Part shown: piece after piece, positions 26,184-34,509 of the stretch
Layout of the letters: each line of letters starts with the position of its first letter
Position numbering within the stretch: position 1 is the stretch's first letter
Origin: Arthrobacter sp. PAMC25564
GTDB taxonomy: Bacteria; Actinomycetota; Actinomycetes; Actinomycetales; Micrococcaceae
DNA: 64,000 nt
Direction of reading: 5' to 3'
Assembly: GCF_004798705.1 (NCBI RefSeq)
Contig: NZ_CP039290.1
Span: 62,001 to 126,000 of the forward strand
The notes under the pieces: model-generated
What the model was told of the DNA's origin: nothing
Database searches by the model: none
Seen by the model: only the letters and a program-made list of their open reading frames with translations
Translations under genes and position numbers: made by a program

Positions 26184-26561
26184 TCAGCCGTTGGCCCGGC
26201 CGGGGATGTACTGCACCGCCCATTTGTTGCCGTCCGGATCGGCGAAATAAACGAAGTGGCCCCAGTCCTGGACATCGACGTCGCTGACGTCCACACCGTT
26301 GTCCTTGAGCTGCTTGTGCGCCGCCTGGATGTCGCTGACCACGAGCTGAAGGCTGGGGGCGGTCCCGGGCGCAGCGTCGTTGAGGCCCTCCCCGATGGCA
26401 ATCGAGCAGCCGGAACCGGGCGGGGTCAGCTGGACGAAGCGGATGCCGTCCGTGGGCCGCTCGTCGTAGTCGGCGTTGAAGCCGACCTTGTTGACGTAGA
26501 AGTCCTTGGCGCGGTCCACATCGGATACCGGGACGAAGACGAGTTCAAGTTTCCAGTCCAT
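26184..26561 (-). CDS. Glyoxalase/bleomycin resistance (VOC) family protein
   Basis: A 125-residue single-domain VOC protein. Two beta-alpha-beta-beta-beta units are visible: ELVFVPVSDVDRAKDFYVNKVGF at the start and LQLVVSDIQAAHKQLKDNG then HFVYFADPDGNKWAVQYIP at the end. The last stretch is typical of the family. Metal ligands are not complete in an obvious way, so activity cannot be named. ATG at 26561 is preferred to the GTG six bases upstream. Confidence 0.85.
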   Translation of the reverse strand: MDWKLELVFVPVSDVDRAKDFYVNKVGFNADYDERPTDGIRFVQLTPPGSGCSIAIGEGLNDAAPGTAPSLQLVVSDIQAAHKQLKDNGVDVSDVDVQDWGHFVYFADPDGNKWAVQYIPGRANG

Positions 26562-26591
26562 GGCCACAGGCTAGCCGTGGACACGCAGAAC

Positions 26592-26630
26592 CGGAAGGCA
26601 AGGGACGCCCGGCGGCCGCCGGGCCTTCCG
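26592..26630 (-). terminator. Probable terminator of upp
   Basis: An 18-base perfect palindrome GCCCGGCGGCCGCCGGGC (26607-26624) enclosed by CGGAAGG and CCTTCCG, directly after the upp stop. Confidence 0.65.
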
Positions 26631-26637
26631 GGCTGAA

Positions 26638-27273
26638 TCAGCCGGCCACACCGTAAAGGCGGTCCCCGGCGTCGCCGAGGCCCGGCACGATGTAGGACTT
26701 CTCATTGAGCTTCTCGTCAATGGAGGCCAGGACGATTGTCACGTTGGCGTCGGCGAGCTCTTCCTCCAGCTTGGCCAGGCCCTCCGGGGCGGCCAGCAGG
26801 CAAATGCAGGTGACGTCCGAGGCGCCGCGCTTGAAGAGGAATTTGATGGCCTCGCGCAAGGTGCCGCCGGTGGCCAGCATGGGGTCCAGGACGAAGATCT
26901 GGCGGTCCGTGAGGTCCTCGGGGAGGCGCTCGGCGTAGGTGATGATGTCCAGGGTTTCTTCATCCCGGGCCATGCCCAGGAAGCCGACCTCGGCGGTCGG
27001 GACGAGCTTGGTCATGCCCTCAAGCATGCCGAGCCCGGCGCGGAGGATGGGGACCACCAGCGGGGTGGGTTTGGTGAAGGCGGTGCCGATAGTGGTGGCG
27101 ACCGGCGTCTCGATGGTGACCGGTTCGGTGCGGACCTCACGGGTGGCCTCGTAAGCGAGGAGTGTGACGAGCTCCTCGGTGAGCTGGCGGAAGACCGGGG
27201 AGGGGGTGTTCTTGTCCCGCAGGACGGTGAGCTTATGGGCGACCAGCGGGTGGTCCACAACGAGAGTGCGCAT
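26638..27273 (-). CDS. upp: Uracil phosphoribosyltransferase
   Basis: A 211-residue enzyme that makes UMP from uracil and PRPP in pyrimidine salvage. Full family length. Family signatures are [14 protein letters not shown], the PRPP-binding loop [12 protein letters not shown], and the uracil-binding C-terminal [15 protein letters not shown]. It is a single gene on the minus strand, followed by the palindrome at 26607-26624, with tadA divergent two genes upstream, which is a common nucleotide-metabolism neighbourhood. Confidence 0.97.
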   Translation of the reverse strand: MRTLVVDHPLVAHKLTVLRDKNTPSPVFRQLTEELVTLLAYEATREVRTEPVTIETPVATTIGTAFTKPTPLVVPILRAGLGMLEGMTKLVPTAEVGFLGMARDEETLDIITYAERLPEDLTDRQIFVLDPMLATGGTLREAIKFLFKRGASDVTCICLLAAPEGLAKLEEELADANVTIVLASIDEKLNEKSYIVPGLGDAGDRLYGVAG

Positions 27274-27285
27274 GGGTCAAAACTA

Positions 27286-28089
27286 TCACCCGGACGTCGG
27301 CGGCCCTCCCCGGGAGCCCGGCGCACCGGCGTCGTCTGCCGCGGCAACCGCCTCGCGCAGCGGGTGGTCAAACGTCGGTGCCGGGCCCGCGTGTTCGCGG
27401 TGCCGCAACACATGAAAGAGCCTGTGCGCAAGGATCACGATCCCCAGCCAGGCAAGGCCGAGCAGCCAGGCGGCGATCACGTCGGTCATCCAGTGATGGC
27501 CCAGGAAGACCCGGCTCAGGCCCATCGCCACGGCAAAGGCCACACCGGCGGTGATCAGTCCGACCCGGGTGATCGTCCGTTTTACCTGCAGGCAGGCCAG
27601 ATACACCACGACGCCGATCACCACGGTGGTGTTGAGCGTGTGCCCGCTGGGGAAGGATGGGGAGTTCTCGTACGGCGGGACCGCGTCGGCATGGTCCGGC
27701 CGGGTGCGGCCCACCAGCTTCTTGCCCACGGCTGTGGCCGTCACGGACACCGCGGCGGCGCCGCCGATCAGGATCAGCGGCCGCCAGGTGCGCGTAATGA
27801 AGGTCAGCCATGCGGTCAGGATGGTGGCCAGGATGGGCATGCCGATCCCGCCGCCGATGTTCGTAAACGCCGTCACTGCCGTGTCCAGCGCGGGAGTGCG
27901 CAACTGCTCGGCGAAGGCCAGGGTGGGCTTGTCCAGGCTCGCGAGTCCGGCGTCGTCCACAACATTGTCATAGACCTCCGCGCCGAGGAGTGCCAGGACC
28001 ACCACGATCACGCCGCCGACCAGCAGGGTGATCCAGAGAGCCGCATAGGGAACCACCCAGCGGCCCCAACGGTCAGTCAAGGTGTTCAC
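27286..28089 (-). CDS. PAP2 family membrane phosphatase
   Basis: A 267-residue integral membrane protein with about six membrane segments and the three PAP2 phosphatase motifs: KKLVGRTRP, PSFPSGHT and SRVFLGHHWMTDV. The two catalytic His residues and the Arg are present. Such enzymes remove phosphate from lipid substrates such as phosphatidic acid or undecaprenyl diphosphate at the outer face of the membrane. The C-terminal 45 residues are cytoplasmic and not conserved looking. Substrate not determined. Confidence 0.9.
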   Translation of the reverse strand: MNTLTDRWGRWVVPYAALWITLLVGGVIVVVLALLGAEVYDNVVDDAGLASLDKPTLAFAEQLRTPALDTAVTAFTNIGGGIGMPILATILTAWLTFITRTWRPLILIGGAAAVSVTATAVGKKLVGRTRPDHADAVPPYENSPSFPSGHTLNTTVVIGVVVYLACLQVKRTITRVGLITAGVAFAVAMGLSRVFLGHHWMTDVIAAWLLGLAWLGIVILAHRLFHVLRHREHAGPAPTFDHPLREAVAAADDAGAPGSRGGPPTSG

Positions 28090-28150
28090 GGCTGCCTCCC
28101 TGTTCCTAGCCCGTTCAAGGCTTCGCTTCCCACGAAACTATCATTGAGCA

Positions 28151-28654
28151 ATGACCGCACCGGAGCCCCGCCATGCCGATTGGATGGGCCTTGCCCTGTC
28201 CGAGGCGCGCCGGGCGCTGGCCACCGCGGACGTGCCGATCGGCGCCGTCGTGATCGGGCCCGACGGCGGGGTGCTCGGTTCCGGGCGCAACGAACGCGAG
28301 GCGCTCGGGGACCCGACGGCGCACGCCGAGATGGTGGCCATCCGCGAGGCTGCGGCGCGCCTGCAGGAGCGGCGGGCCACGCTCGGGGAACCCGGCGAGG
28401 GCTGGCGGCTGGCGGACTGCACGCTCGTGGTGACGCTGGAACCGTGCGCCATGTGCGCCGGGGCGATTGTGCTGGCACGGATCCCGCGGGTGGTGTTCGG
28501 CGCCTGGGATGAGAAGGCCGGAGCCGCCGGTTCCGTGTTCGATATCCTCCGCGAGCGCCGGCTCAACCACTGGGTGGAAGTGTATGCGGGCGTCCGGGAA
28601 CAGGAGTGTGCGGCGCTGCTTCGGGACTTCTTCGCCGGGCACCGCGGCGCCTGA
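28151..28654 (+). CDS. tadA: tRNA-specific adenosine deaminase
   Basis: A 167-residue cytidine-deaminase-fold enzyme that converts A34 to inosine in tRNA-Arg(ACG). Zinc ligands and catalytic Glu are H58-A-E60 and the pair C99/C102 in LEPCAMC; AGAIVLARIPRVVFGAWDEKAGAAGS continues the TadA family pattern. It is somewhat longer than average owing to an insert of about 15 residues between the two motifs (RATLGEPGEGWRLAD). Its substrate tRNA is encoded at 5341-5414. Related deaminases act on free nucleobases, but the C-terminal pattern favours TadA. Confidence 0.93.
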   Translation: MTAPEPRHADWMGLALSEARRALATADVPIGAVVIGPDGGVLGSGRNEREALGDPTAHAEMVAIREAAARLQERRATLGEPGEGWRLADCTLVVTLEPCAMCAGAIVLARIPRVVFGAWDEKAGAAGSVFDILRERRLNHWVEVYAGVREQECAALLRDFFAGHRGA

Positions 28655-28669
28655 GCCATTGCGGTACCG

Positions 28670-29938
28670 CTAGTTACCGGCCACGGAGCCTGCTGCGGCT
28701 GCCGCCAGGCCGTCGATCCGCTTCTGCCGGCTGGCAGGTGAGTCCAGGCTGAAGGCGCGGAAGTCGCCGAGGTCATCCCGGATCCAGGCCTCCACCTCGG
28801 CGATCCTTTGGGTCACGGCCGGCGTCGCGCCGTGGAAGAGCCAGGGCACGATCCGTTCCTTGCCCGGATCGTATTGCCAGAGCCCGATGATCCTGCCGCG
28901 GTCCAGGATGGGGTGGTCCGGGAGGTCGGCCTGCAGCGCGAGCGAGGCCATGATCTTCCTGGCGATGTTGTCCCCTTCAGGGCTGTCCGGATCGAGCAGG
29001 TCCGCCGCGTTGCGGCGAAGCAGCACCAGCGAGTCCGTTCCGGCGAGCAGTTGGATCTGTTCCCCGGCGGGTTCCTCAAAGGCGGCGAGGCGCCCGACGT
29101 CGTCGGGCAGCAGCCACAGCCCCGCGTCCACCGCGGCGGTCACCGCGGTGGGGACCGCCACGGCGCCGACGGCGGCGAGTGCCGCCTTGGTCTGCGCCAC
29201 GGTGAAACCCGTGAACCACTGGGATTGTTTAAACGTGGCGCCGCCGGTCCAGGCCAGGTAACGGCGGATCAGTTCGGTGCGGGCTTCCGCGTCGTCGAGC
29301 GTGCCGGCCGGCTGGCCCCACAGCTCGTAGGCGTAGCGCTGCTGGTCGAGGCGGCCGTTCGCGGGGACGCGGCGGATCCGTCCCTGCGACTGCAGGATCC
29401 CGAGGGCCGTGGGCAGCGTGGTGGTGGCGCCTTTCTTCTTGCCCTCCTCGCCGAGGTTGCGCACGGAATCGCCGAGCTCCTCCTTGAGTTGGCGCGGGTC
29501 CAGCGGCGCCTCGGCTTCGGCGAGGGTGTGCAGCACCTGTTCTTCCAGCAGCGTGATTTCGCCGCGGTCCACGCCAAGCCTGCCGAGCACCTTGACGGTG
29601 GCCTCGGCAGCGTCCCGGCCCAGTTGCAGCGCCCAGCCGAAGTCGTCACGGCCCAGGACGTAGGTGCAGCCGCGTGCGGTGGGGAGTTCGAGGATGCGGT
29701 GCGCGAGGACGTCGGCGTCGACCTGGTCGCGGCGGATGCCGGCCCGGGCAAACAGCGTGAGGTAGGGGTTGGCGCCGCCCACGGACCGCGCCCACCCGGC
29801 CCGGGCAAAGACCTGCTCCGCCGTGCAGCCGGCCAGCGAGCCGTCCAGGCCCTGTTTGTGCCAGGCCCAGGCACGGAGCCGCTCCGGTGTGAGGGTCCCA
29901 ACGGGAGGCACATTCGTCGTCATCGGCTCGGTTGTCAT
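28670..29938 (-). CDS. Winged-helix DNA-binding protein (HTH_42/AlkZ-like family)
   Basis: A 422-residue protein of the winged-helix family that includes the AlkZ and YcaQ DNA glycosylases. The N-terminal RLRAWAWHKQGLDG, central TYVLGRDDFGWAL and C-terminal HPILDRGRIIGLWQYDP fit the family, but I cannot see the Gln-x-Gln catalytic motif of AlkZ, so glycosylase activity is uncertain. ATG at 29938 lies four bases after the stop of the GT4 gene and has GGAG inside that gene, so it is the last gene of a four-gene operon. AlkZ relatives often give self-protection in clusters that make DNA-damaging products, which is an idea for this operon and not shown. Confidence 0.78.
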   Translation of the reverse strand: MTTEPMTTNVPPVGTLTPERLRAWAWHKQGLDGSLAGCTAEQVFARAGWARSVGGANPYLTLFARAGIRRDQVDADVLAHRILELPTARGCTYVLGRDDFGWALQLGRDAAEATVKVLGRLGVDRGEITLLEEQVLHTLAEAEAPLDPRQLKEELGDSVRNLGEEGKKKGATTTLPTALGILQSQGRIRRVPANGRLDQQRYAYELWGQPAGTLDDAEARTELIRRYLAWTGGATFKQSQWFTGFTVAQTKAALAAVGAVAVPTAVTAAVDAGLWLLPDDVGRLAAFEEPAGEQIQLLAGTDSLVLLRRNAADLLDPDSPEGDNIARKIMASLALQADLPDHPILDRGRIIGLWQYDPGKERIVPWLFHGATPAVTQRIAEVEAWIRDDLGDFRAFSLDSPASRQKRIDGLAAAAAGSVAGN

Positions 29939-29942
29939 GGGC

Positions 29943-31115
29943 TCATTCTCCAACAGCTTGTTCGGCAGTGGAATCAACCCGGGCCTGCGGTGTGGCCGTG
30001 CCGTCGGCACTGATGATGGACAGCACCGTCCGGGCGGTGGCGTCCCAGCCGGGCAGCCGGCCACGCGCCGCCACAGCCGCGGCACGCCAGCGCGACCGGA
30101 GACCGGGGTCGGTGAGCCAGCGGCGCAGCACCCCGGCCAGCGGCGCCGCGTCCGCCGCGAGGGCGACGGCGGTACCCGGCACGGCGGTTTCCGGATCCGC
30201 GGTGTCCGGCCGGTTGCTGTCCGGCCGGCCGCTTTCCAGCCGGACACCGGCGGCGAGCGCCTCGACGGCACCGGTGCCCGCACGCACGACCACCGGGATG
30301 CCGCGGGCGAGCGATTCTGTCACGGCCAGCCCGTACGTCTCGGCCCGGGAGATGAGCAGGCTGAGGTTTGCGGCGGCCCATTCCGCCTCAAGCGCGGCGC
30401 CCCGCAACTCGCCGGGGACGCTCACCCGGTGCTGAAGCCCCAGCCGTTCCACGGTGTCCCTCAGCTGTGCGGCGTAGACCGGGTCGGCGGTGTCGGAGCC
30501 GACGAGGGACGCCGTCCACGGCAGCCCGGTGAGACCGGCCAGCGCATCGAGCAGCAGCGACTGGTCCTTGTTCGGCAGCAGGGCGGCCACGGCGATGAGG
30601 TGCGGGGGCTGCGAGCCGCCGGCCAGCGGTGCGGGCCCGGTGCCCGGCAGGGCCACCCGGGCGGCGTCGAAGCCGTGCCTGGCCCGGATGCCCGCCGCGG
30701 CCGAACCGCTGGTGCAGATGACGCCGGCGGCAGCATCCAGGGCGCGGTGCTCCCGGTCCGGGTGGGTGCCCAGCGGCATGTGCAGCAGGATCCATACGGG
30801 CCGTCCGGCGGCTGCGGCCGCTTCCAGCTCCTCCGGCGCCCCGCAGGCGAGCAGCCCGTCCACAAGGGTTATCCGGTCCCCCGCCTGGTTGTAGGCGCCG
30901 GCGGGGGCACGCCCGGAGTCTCCCAGCAAGCCGGCCAGCCGCCGTCGGTCCTCACGGCTGCCGACGGGCCAGCCGCCGTCGAGCGGGCAGGTTTCCACCT
31001 CGGCCCCCTGGGTGGCAAGCTCCCGGGCGAGGGCGGCATTGTAGACGTTCCCGCCCGAGTTGTGGCGCACATTGCCCGGGACCACCAAGCGGATGCGGGG
31101 GCCGGACGGCGGCAC
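29943..31115 (-). CDS. GT4 family glycosyltransferase
   Basis: A 390-residue GT-B fold glycosyltransferase. The N-terminal domain opens with LVVPGNVRHNSGGNVYNAALARELA; the C-terminal domain has the donor-binding E-x7-E in SRAETYGLAVTESLARGIPVV. No membrane segment is present, so it acts in the cytoplasm or at the membrane face. It lies ten bases after the pterin-synthase-like gene and four bases before the winged-helix gene. Its place in this operon suggests it glycosylates the product of the two upstream enzymes; the donor and acceptor are unknown. Confidence 0.88.
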   Translation of the reverse strand: MPPSGPRIRLVVPGNVRHNSGGNVYNAALARELATQGAEVETCPLDGGWPVGSREDRRRLAGLLGDSGRAPAGAYNQAGDRITLVDGLLACGAPEELEAAAAAGRPVWILLHMPLGTHPDREHRALDAAAGVICTSGSAAAGIRARHGFDAARVALPGTGPAPLAGGSQPPHLIAVAALLPNKDQSLLLDALAGLTGLPWTASLVGSDTADPVYAAQLRDTVERLGLQHRVSVPGELRGAALEAEWAAANLSLLISRAETYGLAVTESLARGIPVVVRAGTGAVEALAAGVRLESGRPDSNRPDTADPETAVPGTAVALAADAAPLAGVLRRWLTDPGLRSRWRAAAVAARGRLPGWDATARTVLSIISADGTATPQARVDSTAEQAVGE

Positions 31116-31125
31116 GGAGGGGATC

Positions 31126-31524
31126 TTAGCTCGCGTCGAAGTCGAGCGAGTAGCCGGCCCAGGCGTCGGGGGTCTCGCGCAGGGTGACGTCCAGGCCTGC
31201 CAGTTCGCGGCCGTCAGCGCCGTCGCGGATCTGTGCCGCCACGGCGTCGGCGATGTACTGGGCGAGGGCCTCTGTGGTGGACAGCCTGCCGGCGAAATCG
31301 GGGTGTTCGTCGAGGTTCTTGTAGTTCAGCCCGGCGAGGACCGAGTCCAGCACCTTCCCGGCTTCGCCGATGTCCAGGACGATCGCGTCCGCGTTCAGCG
31401 CCCGACGGCGGAAGGTCACCTCCGCGACGAAAGTCGCCCCGTGCAGGCCCTGGGCCGGGCCGAACGCCTCGCGGGGAAGGCTGTGGGCGATCATGAAATG
31501 GCTGCGGACGGTCAGGCTGAACAC
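31126..31524 (-). CDS. 6-pyruvoyl-tetrahydropterin synthase/QueD-like protein with altered active site
   Basis: A 132-residue member of the PTPS/QueD superfamily by fold pattern: the N-terminal FSLTVRSHFMIAHSL, LHGATFVAEVTF, the central VLDIGEAGKVLDSVLAGLN, TTEALAQYIADAV and the C-terminal LRETPDAWAGY. In normal enzymes zinc is held by three His, two of them in LHGHNY; here that motif reads LHGATF so one ligand is lost. The nucleophilic Cys before it is absent and the LDH motif is LNY. The Glu in RETP is kept. The reaction must differ or be lost. GTG at 31524 is four bases after the dehydrogenase stop, with GAGGT before it. Confidence 0.8.
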   Translation of the reverse strand: MFSLTVRSHFMIAHSLPREAFGPAQGLHGATFVAEVTFRRRALNADAIVLDIGEAGKVLDSVLAGLNYKNLDEHPDFAGRLSTTEALAQYIADAVAAQIRDGADGRELAGLDVTLRETPDAWAGYSLDFDAS

Positions 31525-31528
31525 GGTT

Positions 31529-32548
31529 TTACCTCGTGGCTTCGGTCGATGGGTATTCAATAACGTGGCAGAGCGCGTCGAGCGTGCCGTCGGAGAGCCG
31601 CTGGACGACTTCGGGCAGTTCTTCGAAGGGCGACTGGCCGGTGAGGAAGACGTCGAACCCGGGATCGTTCAGCAGGGAGACGGCGAGTTTGAGCCGGTCG
31701 GCGTTGGTGCGGCGGTGGCGGCGGGCCCGGGCCACCACGCCCACCTGGCTGGCACGGATGGACAGCCGGCGGGCGTGGAAGTCCTCCCCGAGCGGCAGGG
31801 TGACCTTGCGGTCGGCGTACCAGGACATCTCGATGACGTCCCCCTCGTCGCCGACGAGCTGCAGGCTCCGCTCGAGGCCTTCCTGCGAGGCGGAGCAGTG
31901 GATCACGATGTCGCAGTCAGGCAGGGCGTCGTCGGGGTGGCTGAAGTCAACGCCGAGGGTGCCGGCGAACGCGCGCTTGGCCGGGTCGACGTCGATCAGC
32001 TGCAGGCGGCCCAGCGGGAAGGCGCCCAGGAGTTTGGCCACCATGCCGCCGACGAGTCCGGCGCCGATCACGGCAACCCTGTCGCCCAGGCGGGGGCCGG
32101 CCTCCCAGAGCCCGTTGACGGCCGTTTCGACCGTGCCGGTGAGCACGGCGCGGCGGGCAGGGACATCGTCCGGGACCACGGTGAGGGACTCCACCGGGAC
32201 GACGTAGCGATCCTGGTGCGGGTGCAGGCAGAAGACCGTCCTGCCCTGCCATTCCGCCGGGCCCTGCTCCACGACGCCGACGGAGAGGTAGCCGAACTTC
32301 ACCGGCGAGGGAAAGGTGCCTTCCTGATGCGGTGCGGCCATCTCCGCGGCGACGCATTCGGGAACGCGGGCGTTGTGGACCACCAGTTCGGTGCCCTTGC
32401 TGATGCCCGAAAACAGGGTGCGCACGAGGGCCTCGCCGGCTCCGGGCGCGGGCAGGTCCTCGCGCCGGAGTCCGCCCTTTCCGGGGCCGACGGTCCAGTA
32501 TGCGGTTGCTGCGGTCTGCCCTGCTGCCTGCTTGTCAGTGCTGCTCAT
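31529..32548 (-). CDS. BchC-like medium-chain dehydrogenase without catalytic zinc site
   Basis: A 339-residue medium-chain dehydrogenase/reductase. The segment SGISKGTE takes the place of the catalytic zinc Cys motif; this is typical of the subgroup that contains bacteriochlorophyllide dehydrogenase BchC. The Rossmann nucleotide motif VIGAGLVGGMVAK lies in the middle. The enzyme should oxidise or reduce an alcohol or carbonyl with NAD(P). It is the first gene of the four-gene operon. A -10-like TAGATT (minus strand, 32559-32564) ends about ten bases before the ATG and no ribosome binding site is seen, so the message may be nearly leaderless. Confidence 0.82.
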   Translation of the reverse strand: MSSTDKQAAGQTAATAYWTVGPGKGGLRREDLPAPGAGEALVRTLFSGISKGTELVVHNARVPECVAAEMAAPHQEGTFPSPVKFGYLSVGVVEQGPAEWQGRTVFCLHPHQDRYVVPVESLTVVPDDVPARRAVLTGTVETAVNGLWEAGPRLGDRVAVIGAGLVGGMVAKLLGAFPLGRLQLIDVDPAKRAFAGTLGVDFSHPDDALPDCDIVIHCSASQEGLERSLQLVGDEGDVIEMSWYADRKVTLPLGEDFHARRLSIRASQVGVVARARRHRRTNADRLKLAVSLLNDPGFDVFLTGQSPFEELPEVVQRLSDGTLDALCHVIEYPSTEATR

Positions 32549-32658
32549 CGTGCTGACGAATCTAGTGCCCTGCCAGCGTACGGGGAAGGGGTGTTGGTTC
32601 GAGCGGGGCGCCGCGGGCGCCCTGGGCGGGACGCCGCGGCGGGTATTTCGGGGCCGTT

Positions 32659-32688
32659 TTGGGGAAGTGCGCCATGCTCCGGTACCCT
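32659..32688 (+). promoter_or_regulatory. Candidate promoter of tRNA-Ser
   Basis: TTGGGG (32659-32664) and TACCCT (32683-32688) with an 18-base spacer, ten bases before the tRNA. The match is moderate. Confidence 0.4.
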
Positions 32689-32697
32689 ATACAGGTT

Positions 32698-32787
32698 GGT
32701 GACGTGTCCGAGCGGCCGAAGGTGCAACACTCGAAATGTTGTTTGGTGTCAAAGCCAACGTGGGTTCAAATCCCACCGTCACCGCCA
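32698..32787 (+). tRNA. tRNA-Ser, anticodon CGA
   Basis: A class II tRNA with long variable arm. The acceptor stem pairs GGTGACG (32698-32704) with CGTCACC (32777-32783); discriminator G is at 32784 and CCA is encoded (32785-32787). The anticodon stem-loop CAACA-CTCGAAA-TGTTG gives CGA, reading UCG. The 3' end and following terminator recur at 34571-34632. Confidence 0.96.
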
Positions 32788-32792
32788 TGTGG

Positions 32793-32834
32793 AAAGGCCC
32801 TGCTTCCCCTTGTTTACAAGGGAAGCAGGGCCTT
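32793..32834 (+). terminator. Terminator of tRNA-Ser
   Basis: AAGGCCCTGCTTCCC pairs with GGGAAGCAGGGCCTT (inner CTTGT and ACAAG also pair), followed by TTTT at 32833-32836. A close copy occurs at 34591-34627. Confidence 0.9.
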
Positions 32835-32974
32835 TTGCGTTGAGTGGAAAGGGCCTTGCGGTAACGCAGCAGCAACAGAACTTTCGCGGTGCTCCTTCCT
32901 CCCGCGACGCAGGACGCCCGCTGCACGGGAATATCCATCAGGACCATGTGGGGGTCTCTGGATCGACCCGCCTA

Positions 32975-33646
32975 TCAGCGGGCCTGGGCCGTCGACGGTT
33001 GAGCTTCGGGACCGCCGGCAGGGCACGCTGGCCGGTGGTCCGGGGCCGCCGCAACGCGTACATCCAACAAATCCAGGATTCGGGCGATCGAACGGGCTGA
33101 ATAGCCAAGCAAGTCATCCTCCCCGAGGGCAAAGCCATACAGGAGCGACGCTCCGATGGTTTGCATGAGCAACTTCATGTCATTGCTCGCCAGCGTTTGG
33201 CCGGTCATCCGTTCCAGCCCGATGTTCAGGGCCCCGGCCAGCAGCGGCTGGTGGTTGCGGATGATCTCTTGCAGCTCAGGGTCGTGGCCAGCCTCCAGAA
33301 TGGGATTGAGCCTGGCAGTGACCACGTTCGAGCCTAGCTTGGGGGCAAAGTAGATGGCCATCAGCCGGAGGGCAACCGACGTCAGGCTCTCCTCACCGCC
33401 ATGGCAATCCCGAGCAACCTTCAGGGCGCTTTCAGATCGCAGGTCCTCGGCTCCTGCAACAGCGGCCCGAAACAGTTCCTTCTTGGATGGAAAGTAGTAG
33501 TTTCCGGATCCCGCGGCGAGCCCGGCAGCCTCGGCGGCGCGACGATGCGTGACGGCGGACGGGCCTTCGTCAATCAGCAATCGTGCGGCGGCCGCGGCCA
33601 TCAGCTCCTGCTTCGCCTGGCTACGATGTTGCTTAATTTCCCTCAC
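32975..33646 (-). CDS. TetR family regulator
   Basis: A 223-residue TetR family protein. The helix-turn-helix is THRRAAEAAGLAAGSGNYYFPSK, with the usual YYF at the end of the recognition helix; the remainder is a helical ligand domain with a disordered Pro/Ala-rich tail. It is divergent from the DUF981 gene, and a perfect dyad lies between them, so it probably represses itself and its neighbour. The pair sits between two copies of a tRNA-Ser 3' end sequence, which suggests that it was acquired. Confidence 0.9.
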   Translation of the reverse strand: MREIKQHRSQAKQELMAAAAARLLIDEGPSAVTHRRAAEAAGLAAGSGNYYFPSKKELFRAAVAGAEDLRSESALKVARDCHGGEESLTSVALRLMAIYFAPKLGSNVVTARLNPILEAGHDPELQEIIRNHQPLLAGALNIGLERMTGQTLASNDMKLLMQTIGASLLYGFALGEDDLLGYSARSIARILDLLDVRVAAAPDHRPACPAGGPEAQPSTAQAR

Positions 33647-33699
33647 CCTCCTGACCCCGGTCCAGCAGGAATAAAACCACCGCTCCCGGCGCTACATGA

Positions 33700-33723
33700 A
33701 AAGCCATACAACAGTATGGCTTT
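33700..33723. promoter_or_regulatory. Dyad operator between TetR and DUF981 genes
   Basis: AAAGCCATAC (33700-33709), loop AACA, GTATGGCTTT (33714-33723): perfect ten-base arms in the divergent intergenic region. Size and position fit a TetR operator. Confidence 0.75.
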
Positions 33724-33768
33724 AAGGATGGACCATGGCGGCCCACGCAAAGGGAAAGCGATTGCATC

Positions 33769-34509
33769 ATGAGCATGACAACGGAAGCTCTCAAAATCGA
33801 CTGGGCGATTATGCCTACCTACAACACCATCATGTCACTGGCCGCCGGGGCGGGATTGTTGGCCGTGGTCATTTTCAGCCGTGACCTCTTTCGGTTCCGC
33901 CGCAACAATGATGCAACTGTCAGCACAGACGGCTGGTCTTTGGCTTTTGGCGTGCTTGGCCTGATCCTCACCACCACCGGCCTGCACATGACCCTGACGT
34001 GGCCGCTGGCGGCAGGTGGCTTCCCGTTCGACAACATTATCTTCGGCGAAACCAGCCTGGGCTTCGGCGTGCCGCTGCTCGGGGCGGCCTTTTACCTGTG
34101 GCGTCGCGGCGAGGCGCTCACCTCTGCCCCCGACCCGATTGCCTTTGCAGCAAATACGGTCCGCCCATTGTCGCTCTTCATTGGCGGACTCGGCCTGAGC
34201 CTGTTCGCCATCGCGGCTGCCGGCGTTACCTACCAGCTTTTTGCAGCCCCCGCCCAGGAGCCAATTTCCGGAGCCTTCGCCGCCTATCCCATCATTGAAG
34301 CAACCTTCATGTCCGGGCTCTTTGCCCTCGTCGGGGTCGGTGCCGTGCTGTTCCCCTTTGCCATTGCCAAGCTCCGCACCTCCGGCGCAGCGGCATCCGG
34401 ACTGGTCAAGACCATCGGCATCGTCTGGTATCTGACCGGGCTGGCATTCCTGCTCTTTGGCGCCATGAACTACTTCACGCACATCGGCCTGATTGTGAAC
34501 ACCATGTAG
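33769..34509 (+). CDS. DUF981 family membrane protein
   Basis: A 246-residue polytopic membrane protein, about seven membrane segments, matching in length and layout the DUF981 family. Notable conserved-looking segments are YNTIMSLAAGAGLL, LTTTGLHMTLTWPL, NIIFGETSLGFGVPLLGAAFYLWRR in parts, and GIVWYLTGLAFLLFGAMNYFTHIGLI near the end, with His and Glu residues inside the membrane that could bind a metal or haem. Function is unknown. Codon use is less GC-rich than in neighbouring genes, in line with acquisition. Controlled probably by the divergent TetR. Confidence 0.78.
   Translation: MSMTTEALKIDWAIMPTYNTIMSLAAGAGLLAVVIFSRDLFRFRRNNDATVSTDGWSLAFGVLGLILTTTGLHMTLTWPLAAGGFPFDNIIFGETSLGFGVPLLGAAFYLWRRGEALTSAPDPIAFAANTVRPLSLFIGGLGLSLFAIAAAGVTYQLFAAPAQEPISGAFAAYPIIEATFMSGLFALVGVGAVLFPFAIAKLRTSGAAASGLVKTIGIVWYLTGLAFLLFGAMNYFTHIGLIVNTM

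Noticed and set aside
28670..29938. Calling the winged-helix protein a DNA glycosylase
   Set aside because: The Gln-x-Gln catalytic motif of AlkZ was not found, so only family membership is stated.
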